This document shows positions 31,924 to 41,392 of a stretch of DNA of 64,000 nt, one piece after another. Source of the stretch: Lentinus brumalis (lineage: Eukaryota; Basidiomycota; Agaricomycetes; Polyporales; Polyporaceae). The translations under genes and the position numbers were made by a program. Location of the stretch: the NCBI GenBank assembly GCA_001792895.1, contig MARA01000019.1, positions 558,001-622,000 on the forward strand, given 5' to 3'. How positions within the stretch are numbered: the first letter of the stretch is position 1; each line of letters begins with the position of its first letter. The notes under the pieces are model-generated. The model had not been told where the DNA came from. It saw nothing but the letters and a program-made list of their open reading frames with translations, and ran no database searches.

Positions 31924-32655
31924 TTGGCGCAGACGATTAGCATTAGGGTCGGTACGAAGCAGCGGAGAGCGCATTGGCACCGAAGCAGATTGAATGGAAA
32001 TGTACCTTCTTCAGAATGGCGATTGAGCTTGATCGAACGCACGGACACTGTCTGAATCGATATCCAGACATCGAACGAGGAGCATGTCCTGCTCCCGCCT
32101 GCCACGCGTGCAGAAAACTGACAGCGAGCGATGCGAGTGACGGAGGGAGAGGCCGCATCCAGGGATGATGGAAAACGTGTGATGGGAGATAGTGATTGCT
32201 GCGGCGACACGCGGGCAATGCTTCTGCAGCATTGGTTAAATTTGGAAACCCCGAGCACCGGCATCCGTATATGGACCCCGAGTGACCGAATGGGGCACCC
32301 GCAGCTGTGATGAAACACTTACATAAGGAAACTTTTACGACACGCCCAGCGCCCAATCCAATGCGGCAAACCACTCACTCTCACCGCAACGCTACTACGA
32401 AGCTAAGCACACAAGCGAAGGTTCGACCCCAGCTGGAGGCCGCAAATACTGACTTCAGTGAAATGACAGGGCCAGAGTGTGGGGATAGCCTGCATGGTGT
32501 GATGGACAGGAAATACGACAAGATGGAAGCGACCGCACGGCGACTGGCCTTACGGAAGTTGAAGAACCTGGCGAACCTTAAGAACGGGACACGCCCCTCG
32601 TCGAAACATAGGACCGCTTTCGTCGACCTTTCCTCCCCCATATCAACTCGCAACC

Positions 32656-33534
32656 ATGCCCGTTCCGAACCTCAACCGCAACTACAACCGTCCCACTCTC
32701 CACATGTCTCTCACCCCGACCATGAGCCCCGGCAACGTCCTCGTTGCCAGCACTCCTGAGGAAGGCGAGATCGTTGAAGCCCGCACGACGCAGAACGCCA
32801 GCAACGCCTCTGGAGTGGTCGCCGACGCGCCTCAGCAAAACCAGGGGAGCGCCGCTACTGTACGCGACTGCCTCCTCGATGCAACCAATACTGATCCCTG
32901 TGCCACGCAGGCTGGACAGCATGCCCCCGGGGCCATGAACGCGCCGAGCACCAACGACTACGCTGCCCCGCCTCTCACGCAGCCTGCCCGGGGCCGTGCC
33001 CCCGTCGCTCGCCGTGGCGGCAGAGGTGGTCGTCGCGCTGGGACGACCTCCGCCCGTCACTCAAGCTCCCCCATCGACCTCCCGTCATCCCCGACCCCGG
33101 CCCCTCGCCGCCGCGCAGTCAATGAAAACATCCCGCGCCAGGTAACTAACCAGAGCGACGACGAGGACGGTGGCAGCAGCAACGGCACCGCTGACTTATG
33201 GCTTCAGGCTGGCCCGACCCCCACGAGCTCGGCCATGCGAACCCCTCTGGGAGACACAACGCTCCCTCGTAACCTTCCTACCATTCACGAGATGCCCCAG
33301 CGCAACAACGGTGGCGTGCAGGCCGTCAGGGAGGGGATTCTAGCTGGATCGCTTCCTGGTAAGCTGACATACCGCTCTACTACCAACGCAGCCCTGAACC
33401 CCAGAAAGCGGTTGTGTACGCATTCCCCGAGCCTGGAGCTGCAGGCTGGGGGACGACGAAGCGTCCGAGGCCGAGAGCGAGGCTTCCAACTGAGCAGGAA
33501 AACCTGGCGGCACTCGAAGCGGAGGCGGCGCTGA
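32656..33534 (+). CDS. LINE 1 ORF1 (Gag-like), N-terminal frame
   Basis: A 292-codon frame starting MPVPNLNRNYNRPTLHMSLT. It is of low complexity, rich in Pro/Ser/Ala and Arg (for example RGRAPVARRGGRGGRRAG), consistent with an RNA-binding Gag N-terminus. Its last about 45 codons overlap the next frame (open from 33363), and the overlapping frame continues into the zinc-knuckle protein. ORF1 is therefore probably one protein interrupted by a -1 shift, either a mutation in this copy or recoding. No canonical slippery heptamer is obvious. Confidence 0.6.
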   Translation: MPVPNLNRNYNRPTLHMSLTPTMSPGNVLVASTPEEGEIVEARTTQNASNASGVVADAPQQNQGSAATVRDCLLDATNTDPCATQAGQHAPGAMNAPSTNDYAAPPLTQPARGRAPVARRGGRGGRRAGTTSARHSSSPIDLPSSPTPAPRRRAVNENIPRQVTNQSDDEDGGSSNGTADLWLQAGPTPTSSAMRTPLGDTTLPRNLPTIHEMPQRNNGGVQAVREGILAGSLPGKLTYRSTTNAALNPRKRLCTHSPSLELQAGGRRSVRGRERGFQLSRKTWRHSKRRRR

Positions 33535-35762
33535 ACCCGTGGGCGAGCGGCGGGGCTCGCGGGACTGGCTTAGGTTTCCCAACGATGACAAATGATCTGC
33601 GTTCCATGGCTGCTACGTCTACACCGATCCCCTCCCTGTCTGCTTTTGGACGAGTCCCCCAGCATGTACGTGACGAAGATGACCCGTTTCTTGACTACAT
33701 CAATACCTCTGCTTCGTATCCCACCCCTCACAAACAGTACGACACCACCACATCGGCTGAACCGTCGCGCATAAGCGCCTGGCCGAATGAAGACTCGGTC
33801 CGAGGGACCCGCTCCGAGGCAGCTATGGACATCGACCTCCCGGAACGGGACGCCTCGATGGCGGAAGAAGAAGATGCCGATGAGCCTGTCCTGACAGCCC
33901 GCGGAGCCGCGACTGGGCAGGACGAGTCAGACTACCCGTCCGGGCCTCCGTCACGCAGGCAGCTGCGACTTCGCGACGTCCTCGATGACCCGTCGTACCT
34001 CGAACTGGACGGGAATGGAAGAGGAAGCACTCGCCGCAGCACGAGGAACGGAGATGAAGCGGCACCAAACCCAGTCAGGGTCCCGGTGGCCAGGTACCCA
34101 CAGCATGCCCCCGATCGGGACTGGAGAAGTCGCCCGAACAAGAGAGCCGACACTCGGCATGACTCTGAGGCGGACTGGGACGAAGAACCGGTCGAACTCG
34201 AGCGTGCCCCGCTACCGTGGGCTACGGAAGCGCAGGAGGAAGAAGCTCGAGCACACCTCCGCAGAATGCGCGAACGTGAGGCTACGATCGCGCGGACGCA
34301 GAATAGGAACCCTGAACGCAACGAGTTGGTGCGCGAACCCTCCCTCTTCCGAGAGACGTCCGCCTTCGTGCCGCTGCCCAATACGAGGGCCGCGATGTAC
34401 GTCAACAGATACCCCTCCCAGGCATCCGCGGGGTACCGTCCCGCCATGGCGGTGAGCGCGTCTGGAGGTAGAGTCATGTCGGCTACCCAGCCCACTCCGA
34501 GGTACCGTGACTCGAACCCCTGCCGCTCCCCCTCGCCGACCACGAGCTCAGGACTTCCCCCGTCGTCACCGATACGCACTGAAGACTACTCCATCCTTGA
34601 GCCGAGCACCACGCGCGAGAAGCGGGAACCGCCCTCGCACTCCCCAAACCCGGACGCGACGATCGACCACATCCCATACGCGCTTCCCACCCTCCTTACT
34701 GCAGCCGCGCCAGGAATAGACAAACCGACGGAAGTTGACGAGGACGCCCGTTACCACGTCTATCGTGACGATCCGGAAACGATCATCCGCGGAATCTCCA
34801 AGGCCTGGGCAGACGCCATCTGGACGGACCCGCAACACTCGTGCGTACTTGTGGAACTCTTCAACTTTGGCTACACGGAGAGCGTGCAGGCGAACCGCCT
34901 TGCGGCGGAAACGCTCCGGCATGCGGTCGCCTTCATCACGGGCGAGAGGAGCGTTTGCATAGTGCCGCCGGACGTCGAGCAGCATGGCTATGGCCGGGGA
35001 CGCGACCTCCCGTCAGTCTGGGCGGTGCGAGGCCTCACAAGAACTGGGGAGGCGCGCCTCCTGAGCCGCTTCCCTTGGTCGTTCAGGAGTGTCTCCTTCT
35101 TCGCATACGCGCGCAGACTCACGCCGGATACCTGGGTCTTTGCGCTCGAGGGCTTCCTCGACGACGACACCAACGCAATCAAGGCTGCCGTTCGCTCGGT
35201 CCTTGAAGAGGACTACCACCGGCAGCGCATTGCGGTCCTGACGCGCAACAACCCCGAGTTCAAGAACCTCTCAGCGGCGGAACGCGTCGAATGGATCCTC
35301 GATTCCATCGACATACGCACCTTCCGCCTCTCCAACGACAATGTGGTGGCGAATGTGCACATCCACCCACCGACACGCGACATCCCGCGCTGGCGCGAAT
35401 GGGTGGCCGAGCTCCGCCAGAGACGCTACGGAAACTTCACCAATGGCACTGGGGTTGTCAGGCGGATCACGCACTGCCTGGGGTGCCGCTCGGTTGACCA
35501 CCCCTCGCATCTCTGCCACTTCCCTGACATCCAAGGCTGGAATGGCCCGAAGGCGGGAACGGGATCATACACCGCCACGCCTCTCCCTCTGGCCACCCAG
35601 CAACCGACGCCGCGAGTACAGAACACTGGAGGAGGTGGAACGCAGCCACAGGGGCCCGGAGGGCGAGGGCGGGGACCGCGCCGCCAATGGGGAGACAGAC
35701 TCGCGACGCGCACGCCGAGCAACAGAGATGCGCGCGCGCAGCTCCGTCATGACCGCTTCTGA
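33363..35762 (+). CDS. LINE 1 ORF1 (Gag-like), C-terminal frame with CCHC zinc knuckle
   Basis: Open from 33363; without the upstream frame the first in-frame start would be a GTG at 33414, which is unlikely in a eukaryote, so it is best read as the continuation of ORF1. The middle is acidic and proline-rich. From about 34.7 kb a folded region reads YHVYRDDPETIIRGISKAWA and later YARRLTPDTWVFALEGFLDD. The C-terminus has a zinc knuckle, CLGCRSVDHPSHLC (CX2CX4HX4C), then Gly/Arg-rich RGRGPRRQWGDR. This is the layout of LINE ORF1 nucleic-acid chaperones. The stop at 35760-35762 is 233 bp before ORF2. Confidence 0.75.
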   Translation, partial: ADIPLYYQRSPEPQKAVVYAFPEPGAAGWGTTKRPRPRARLPTEQENLAALEAEAALNPWASGGARGTGLGFPTMTNDLRSMAATSTPIPSLSAFGRVPQHVRDEDDPFLDYINTSASYPTPHKQYDTTTSAEPSRISAWPNEDSVRGTRSEAAMDIDLPERDASMAEEEDADEPVLTARGAATGQDESDYPSGPPSRRQLRLRDVLDDPSYLELDGNGRGSTRRSTRNGDEAAPNPVRVPVARYPQHAPDRDWRSRPNKRADTRHDSEADWDEEPVELERAPLPWATEAQEEEARAHLRRMREREATIARTQNRNPERNELVREPSLFRETSAFVPLPNTRAAMYVNRYPSQASAGYRPAMAVSASGGRVMSATQPTPRYRDSNPCRSPSPTTSSGLPPSSPIRTEDYSILEPSTTREKREPPSHSPNPDATIDHIPYALPTLLTAAAPGIDKPTEVDEDARYHVYRDDPETIIRGISKAWADAIWTDPQHSCVLVELFNFGYTESVQANRLAAETLRHAVAFITGERSVCIVPPDVEQHGYGRGRDLPSVWAVRGLTRTGEARLLSRFPWSFRSVSFFAYARRLTPDTWVFALEGFLDDDTNAIKAAVRSVLEEDYHRQRIAVLTRNNPEFKNLSAAERVEWILDSIDIRTFRLSNDNVVANVHIHPPTRDIPRWREWVAELRQRRYGNFTNGTGVVRRITHCLGCRSVDHPSHLCHFPDIQGWNGPKAGTGSYTATPLPLATQQPTPRVQNTGGGGTQPQGPGGRGRGPRRQWGDRLATRTPSNRDARAQLRHDRF

Positions 35763-35995
35763 ATCAGACCGCAAATGCTAGAGACTGCATAACCCATATC
35801 TACTGTATACACTGACGAGTAATATAACCCGCGCGGCGCGTGACGAACGCCGCGTGATCCCACTCTGGAACTTAGGCGAGCATGGATAAGCCTGCGAAAA
35901 GGGAAGGAGTGAACGTCTCCTCTAAAGCCCACATATACTGGCCCGCGGGTGACAGGAAAGCTTGAAAAGAGGTTTATTCGGGGGTCTATTTAGAC

Positions 35996-38900
35996 ATGGC
36001 AACCCACGCGTCAGAGCGAAAGCGCAGCAGAGAAGCCGCCATGGGCGAATCTACGCGCGATGCCACCTCTGCGGCAAAGGATATTGCGGCTAGAGCAACG
36101 GGTATGGTTGTACCGGGGCTGACAAGAGCAACTGCGATTAACACACAATTTAACATACAAACACCAACGGATGATACACATGGAAATCGGACGATGCGCC
36201 TCGGGTTGCGGGAGAGACCAGTCGTGCGTGATGCCCGCCAACTGGACGATGAAGCGCAACCTGATAGCGGAGGCATTCACCAGGAGACCCCTAATGAAGG
36301 AGGACAACCTGGTGCGATAGACGAAACGACTGACCAGGACAACACTACGAGACAGAGAACGACTAAGCGGAAACGCACGAGAGGGACATTGAAGCTAGCC
36401 ACCTTGAATATGCGGGGATACGGCAGGCCAAGCCCTGGAGGCCCGACGGAGAAATGGATGTATATCAACCAAGTACTGAGAGATAGCAAAATCGCAGTCC
36501 TCGCACTGCAGGAAACGCACCTAACAACAGACCGAATTACGATGCTCAACACTTTCTTTGCTGCCACGATGCTGGTACTGGGAAGCCCGGACCCAGCGAA
36601 TGAGACAGGCGCGAGAGGAGTCGCATTCGCGATCAATAAGAGACTAGTCGCGGTGGACTCGATACGTATGACTGAACTAGACGGAGGACGAGCTGCATGC
36701 CTGGAAATACCGTGGGCGAATGGGAGGAACCTGAAGATCGTTAACATCTATGCGCCCAACGATGCGGGAGAAAATGCCTCCTTCTGGGAGCGACGCACCC
36801 TAGACTCAGCTGAACGACGCGTCACACGTCCTGACATAGTACTGGGTGACTTTAACGTAGTGGAAGAAAGCAGGGACAGACAGCCTGCGCGGCGGGATGC
36901 GAACGAACCTGTCGCCGCACTGCGGGGGTATCGAGTGCGGAACGATCTAGTAGACGGATGGAGAGCACGAGAACCGACGGAAAGAAAGTACACGTACCTG
37001 CAACTCAGCACGGGAAGCCAGTCCAGGATAGACCGGATATACGTGCGACGGGAACATATGGATACAGTTACGGACTGGGAGGTTGCGGGACCAGGCTTTG
37101 TAACTGATCACCGTCTGGTCTCGTGTAGAATCACGAACGCGGGTCTGCCCTACCATGGGACTGGCCGATGGGCGATGCCTCAGGCCCTCCTCACGGACAC
37201 ACACTTCCTGTCAACGATGCGAGAGCTAGGCATGGAGTTCCAAGCGAAACTCAGCGAAATACAAGTAAGGACAGAAAGGGAAAACCCCCAGACGGCGCAC
37301 CTTGCCTTCAAAACGAAGCTCAGAGATGCGGCACGAGAACGCGCCAAGAAGTGTATCCCAATGCTAGACAGGAAGATTGCTGCGATAAAGGACGACATTA
37401 AAGAAATGGCGAATCGGGTGAACATACGAGACGAGACACTCACCCTGAACCTCGCAATACTGCAGGAAAAACTGGTCGAACTTGAAACGAAACGTTTTGG
37501 ATCGCAGAGACAGAGAGTCGCGGCGAACGACTGGGCCCGCGGGGAGACGATATGCAGATACTGGACGCGTCTCAATGCGCAGCCCATGCCGAGTACTGTC
37601 ATCCGCCAACTAAAGGAAGTGAGACCAGCTGGAGTGACTCGATACTCCGAGCGATCTGAAGATATGGCCCGCATTGCAAAGGAACACTACGACGGGCTCC
37701 AAGCTGACCCCGAGCTGGACCGGGAAAAGCAAAACGAGCTAACCATGGAAGTCCTCCGTGCAGTACAGGCCCGCCTCGACGAAAGAGAAGCAGAACGCCT
37801 GGGGGAGGACATACAACAAGCCGAAGTTGCGAGAGCTATAAAGGAATCAGCAAACGGGAAATCCCCGGGATTGGATGGCCTGCCCACGGAGGTCTGGAAG
37901 ATGTACCTGCACTGGTATGCACGAGACACCGCAAAGGAGAAACCGGCATTCGATATCGCTGCAGCTCTGGCAGCGGTCTACGATGATGTAGCAAAGTTCG
38001 GCCCGACCGAGGAGTCGACGTTCTCTGAGGGTTGGATATGCCCTATATACAAGCTAAAGAAGGATCAGCGAGAGATTGTCAATTATAGACCCATAACCTT
38101 GCTAAACTCGGACTACAAGATAATGACGCGTGCCCTGGCGATGCGAGTTGCGCAAGTCGCCCCGCGCCTTATCCATCCAGACCAAGCTGGCTTCGTGCCT
38201 GGACGACAAATCTTCAGCCACATAAAGCTAACGAAGCTGCTGATCGACTATGCAGAAGCTGAAGAGGAGAACGGAATGATCGTCGCCCTTGACCAGGAAA
38301 AGGCTTATGACCGGATTGACCATCAGTATCTCTGGGACGTCCTCAGGGCCATGAGGTTCCCGGAGGCCTTCATTGTAACTGTCCGACATCTCTACCAAAG
38401 AGCGGTCAGCGTGGTGATAGTCAATGGAGTAAAGAGTGACCAATTCAGAATAACACGTGGAGTGCGGCAAGGGGACCCGATCTCCTGCCTCCTGTTTGAT
38501 CTTGCAATTGAGCCGCTCGCGACCATGATACGGAGCTCGACGCTACGAGGCTTCGACATCCCTGGTATAACAGACAGACTAGTCACCACGCTGTTTGCGG
38601 ATGACACCATGGCGTATCTGCACTGTACGGACAACTACGCCACCCTGGAATCCATCCTATCAACGTGGTGTGCGGCCTCCAGAGCGAAGTTCAACGTCGA
38701 CAAGACTGAGTTTGTTCCAGTGGGCACCCCGGAATATAGAGATGACGTCGCGACGGGGCGATCCGACGCTGTAATTGCGAGGTCCCTGCCCGCTGACGCG
38801 AAAATAGTGAAGGACGGTGCCGCAATCAGATCGCTAGGCTCATGGATAGGGAATGGGACTGACCCCGTTGAGCCCTGGCTGCGGATCCTTGAGATAACCC

Positions 38901-41221
38901 AGAGCAGACTCGACCATTGGGCGCGGCGGAGACCAACGATGTACGGACGCAAACTGGTGGTCGGGATGGAAGTGGGTGGGAGAACCCAATTCCTTGCTCG
39001 AGCACAAGGAATGCCAGAGTCAGTGGAGCAGCGCTTCAAGAATATGATATCTGAATTCATCTGGGGAGGGAAGGCGACCTCGCCGGTCTCAAGAGACATG
39101 CTCGAACGCCCTGTAAGAGAAGGGGGACTGAATCTCCTCAACATTGTCACCCGCAACGAAGCGATCGATCTCGCCTGGACGCGCGAGTACCTTACCCTTG
39201 GCCCTACAAGGCCGACGTGGGCTTTCTTGGCGGATGCACTGATTGCTAGAGCGGTAATGGCAACAGACCGCAATGTCGACCAAGCGGCACGAATAAACTG
39301 TTTCTTGCAAACATGGAATGTCAGTTCGCGGAAGGGAGCGAAACTGCCAGAAGACATGAGGAGGATGATCAAGACTGCTCACAAATATGCAGTCACAGTC
39401 GACGCACCGAACCCGGCGAAAGAGCTACAGCATGCGATGCCGATCTGGTACCACCTTGGGAAGGGAGAAGGCAGGAGTGTGGCAAATACGAAATCAAATC
39501 GCTGTTTGCGAGAACACCACGAGGTAGCCACCGTTCTCGATGGGAGGCGGCTGCTGACGCGTCTGGGGGATGCCTCCCATAGAGACCGAGCCACGTGTGA
39601 ATGCACGGACTGCAAGACGGACAGAGAAGAGAAAGGCTGCACTAACCCGCATGCGTGCGTAACGGCTGCTAGGAAGATGATTGCGAGCCTAGTCCCGAGA
39701 TGGAACCCGATAGCTGTCGAGCCAAGAGACGGGCTCACGCTAACTGCGCGGCGCCTCAGAACGAACGTTGAAGCGCGAGCACGAAAAGACCGTATCCTGT
39801 TCAACCCGACGATAACGGACGGACCTGAGCTGAGGACGGTGCTGAGAGCCTTCACCAGGACCGGCAGCGACGGCCTGAGTGCGAATCGTATCGTTCGACG
39901 GCCCGTACGGTCCTTTGCTGTGGCTGAGGAGCAAGTAGAAGTTTTCACGGATGGCTCCTGTGAAAGGAACGGCATGGCAAACGCAAAAGCAGGGGCAGGA
40001 GCATGGTATGGTGACGCAGACCCGCGCAACGCTGCCCTTGCTGTCCCAGGCCCCATGCAGTCAAACCAGACGGCGGAGATGTACGCGGTGGAGCACGTAG
40101 TAGAGGTGACGCCGCCCTTTGCCCCGCTACACATCGTCTCGGACTCGAAATACGTGGTAGATGGACTGACGATTTACCTGCCGGAGTGGGAAAGGAAAGG
40201 ATGGCTGGGAGTCGCAAATGCAGAAGTAATCAGACGGCTGGCCGCCAAACTGAGGAAACGATCGGCGCCCACAACCCTTCGCTGGGTTAAAGGGCACGCG
40301 GAGAACCGGGGCAACGAAGGTGCAGATGCTTTGGCGAAAGCAGGGTTGCGCAAGGACGTAGCCCTTCCCCTGAAACCTACCCCAACGGAGTTCCTGCGAA
40401 ACGGAGTCGCCCTACAGGCATTGACACAGAAACGTGCGTACCTGGGAATCATGCAGGAGAAAGGACGCCCAGATAGACCGTCCACGGAGCGGATGATAAT
40501 GCGAGTACAAGCGGCCGTCGAGCACGAGCACGGTGAGATGCCCACGGCGGCAGCTCTATGGAAGGGAATCCGGCATAGAGATGTCGCCCGAAAGCACCGT
40601 GACTTCTGGTGGAGAGCAATGCACGACTCCCTCAGAATCGGGAGGTACTGGGAGAATATCCCCAACTATGAGATCAGAGCGATATGCGGCGTATGTGGAG
40701 CTACAGAAACGCTTGATCATATACTCACCGAATGTGAAGCGCCGGGGCAAGCGGAGGTCTGGCGGCTTGCGCAGGCCGCGCTCGCAAGGAAAGGTCTCCA
40801 AGTACGCGACCTATCCCTAGGAACCATCCTCGGTGCAGTGGCGACGACCCTGGAGGGATCTACTTCTCGACCGGTACGGAAGGCGAGAGCGCGATTGTAC
40901 CGTGTCACGATCATGGAATCGGCGCACCTTATATGGGCCCTGCGCTGCCAACGAGTTATTGAGTACGGTAATGAACCGACACTCTGGAAATCTGAAGCGG
41001 AAATACGTACACGTTGGCAGGCTGCTATGAAACGGAGACTGAAGATGGACTACGCCCTAACAGCACACCGCTTTGGTAAGAAAGCCTTGGACCTGGCGCT
41101 TGTCCGGGAAACCTGGGAAGGAGTGCTCCCTGGCGAGCAAAGCTCTTCGAGCATGACGAGTAGTATCCCGGGTGGTTTAGTAGGTAGTGTGAGGAATCTC
41201 CTGCCCCTCGGGGTGGGGTGA
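35996..41221 (+). CDS. LINE 1 ORF2: endonuclease, reverse transcriptase, RNase H
   Basis: Intact 1741-aa polyprotein carrying out target-primed reverse transcription. An apurinic-type endonuclease spans about residues 130-375 (KLATLNMRG, LALQETHL, DIVLGDFNVVEE, TDHRLVSCRI). Reverse transcriptase lies at about 600-900, with NGKSPGLDGLPTEVW, RPITLLNSDYKI, LDQEKAYDRIDHQYLW, GVRQGDPISCLLFDLAIEPL and the catalytic FADD box (TLFADDTMAYLH, about residue 866). RNase H lies at about 1315-1455, with VFTDGSCERNG, QTAEMYAVEHV, IVSDSKYVVDG and WVKGHAENRGNEGADALAK. A C-terminal CCHC-type motif reads CGVCGATETLDHILTEC. All catalytic residues expected from the families appear present and no stop interrupts the frame, so the element could be active. 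Confidence 0.95.
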   Translation: MATHASERKRSREAAMGESTRDATSAAKDIAARATGMVVPGLTRATAINTQFNIQTPTDDTHGNRTMRLGLRERPVVRDARQLDDEAQPDSGGIHQETPNEGGQPGAIDETTDQDNTTRQRTTKRKRTRGTLKLATLNMRGYGRPSPGGPTEKWMYINQVLRDSKIAVLALQETHLTTDRITMLNTFFAATMLVLGSPDPANETGARGVAFAINKRLVAVDSIRMTELDGGRAACLEIPWANGRNLKIVNIYAPNDAGENASFWERRTLDSAERRVTRPDIVLGDFNVVEESRDRQPARRDANEPVAALRGYRVRNDLVDGWRAREPTERKYTYLQLSTGSQSRIDRIYVRREHMDTVTDWEVAGPGFVTDHRLVSCRITNAGLPYHGTGRWAMPQALLTDTHFLSTMRELGMEFQAKLSEIQVRTERENPQTAHLAFKTKLRDAARERAKKCIPMLDRKIAAIKDDIKEMANRVNIRDETLTLNLAILQEKLVELETKRFGSQRQRVAANDWARGETICRYWTRLNAQPMPSTVIRQLKEVRPAGVTRYSERSEDMARIAKEHYDGLQADPELDREKQNELTMEVLRAVQARLDEREAERLGEDIQQAEVARAIKESANGKSPGLDGLPTEVWKMYLHWYARDTAKEKPAFDIAAALAAVYDDVAKFGPTEESTFSEGWICPIYKLKKDQREIVNYRPITLLNSDYKIMTRALAMRVAQVAPRLIHPDQAGFVPGRQIFSHIKLTKLLIDYAEAEEENGMIVALDQEKAYDRIDHQYLWDVLRAMRFPEAFIVTVRHLYQRAVSVVIVNGVKSDQFRITRGVRQGDPISCLLFDLAIEPLATMIRSSTLRGFDIPGITDRLVTTLFADDTMAYLHCTDNYATLESILSTWCAASRAKFNVDKTEFVPVGTPEYRDDVATGRSDAVIARSLPADAKIVKDGAAIRSLGSWIGNGTDPVEPWLRILEITQSRLDHWARRRPTMYGRKLVVGMEVGGRTQFLARAQGMPESVEQRFKNMISEFIWGGKATSPVSRDMLERPVREGGLNLLNIVTRNEAIDLAWTREYLTLGPTRPTWAFLADALIARAVMATDRNVDQAARINCFLQTWNVSSRKGAKLPEDMRRMIKTAHKYAVTVDAPNPAKELQHAMPIWYHLGKGEGRSVANTKSNRCLREHHEVATVLDGRRLLTRLGDASHRDRATCECTDCKTDREEKGCTNPHACVTAARKMIASLVPRWNPIAVEPRDGLTLTARRLRTNVEARARKDRILFNPTITDGPELRTVLRAFTRTGSDGLSANRIVRRPVRSFAVAEEQVEVFTDGSCERNGMANAKAGAGAWYGDADPRNAALAVPGPMQSNQTAEMYAVEHVVEVTPPFAPLHIVSDSKYVVDGLTIYLPEWERKGWLGVANAEVIRRLAAKLRKRSAPTTLRWVKGHAENRGNEGADALAKAGLRKDVALPLKPTPTEFLRNGVALQALTQKRAYLGIMQEKGRPDRPSTERMIMRVQAAVEHEHGEMPTAAALWKGIRHRDVARKHRDFWWRAMHDSLRIGRYWENIPNYEIRAICGVCGATETLDHILTECEAPGQAEVWRLAQAALARKGLQVRDLSLGTILGAVATTLEGSTSRPVRKARARLYRVTIMESAHLIWALRCQRVIEYGNEPTLWKSEAEIRTRWQAAMKRRLKMDYALTAHRFGKKALDLALVRETWEGVLPGEQSSSSMTSSIPGGLVGSVRNLLPLGVG

Positions 41222-41376
41222 GACCTGACGAGCCCTACACTATCCCTCGAAGGGGTGTGCGTAAATGCATTCCTCCCGGGAGGTGCTGAAGTTACCGCTT
41301 CTAACCATGCGTACCCTTAGAGAAACTGGAAAATGTTGTCCTAAGGTTAGCACCACAAAAAAAAAAAAAAAAAAAA
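41222..41376 (+). other. 3' untranslated region and poly(A) tail of LINE 1
   Basis: A 135-bp untranslated part followed by 20 A residues (41357-41376). The tail joins directly to the right target-site copy, as expected for target-primed insertion. Confidence 0.88.
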
Positions 41377-41392
41377 GATATATGTAGTGCGA
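41374..41392. repeat. Right target-site duplication of LINE 1
   Basis: The 19-bp copy of AAAGATATATGTAGTGCGA. Its first three A residues cannot be told from the poly(A) tail, so the unambiguous length is 16 bp. Confidence 0.92.

Larger units (their letters stand above)
29829..41376 (+). mobile_element. Full-length-looking LINE retrotransposon 1 (Tad1-like), 11.5 kb
   Basis: A non-LTR element bounded by a 19-bp target-site duplication and ending in a 20-nt poly(A) (41357-41376). In order it holds a 2.8-kb leader with one sizeable frame (31231-31923), a Gag-like ORF1 in two overlapping frames (32656-35762), and an intact 1741-aa ORF2 with endonuclease, reverse transcriptase and RNase H. RNase H and the CCHC ends are typical of I/Tad-type fungal LINEs; the exact clade needs a tree. 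The intact ORF2 and perfect duplication indicate recent insertion. The assignment of the leader (29829-32655) to the element rests on the position of the duplication. Confidence 0.88.

Noticed and set aside
32409..32430. GGTTCGACCCC resembling a tRNA/Pol III B box
   Set aside because: No cloverleaf or A box could be built around it and it lies in the LINE 1 leader; judged a chance match.
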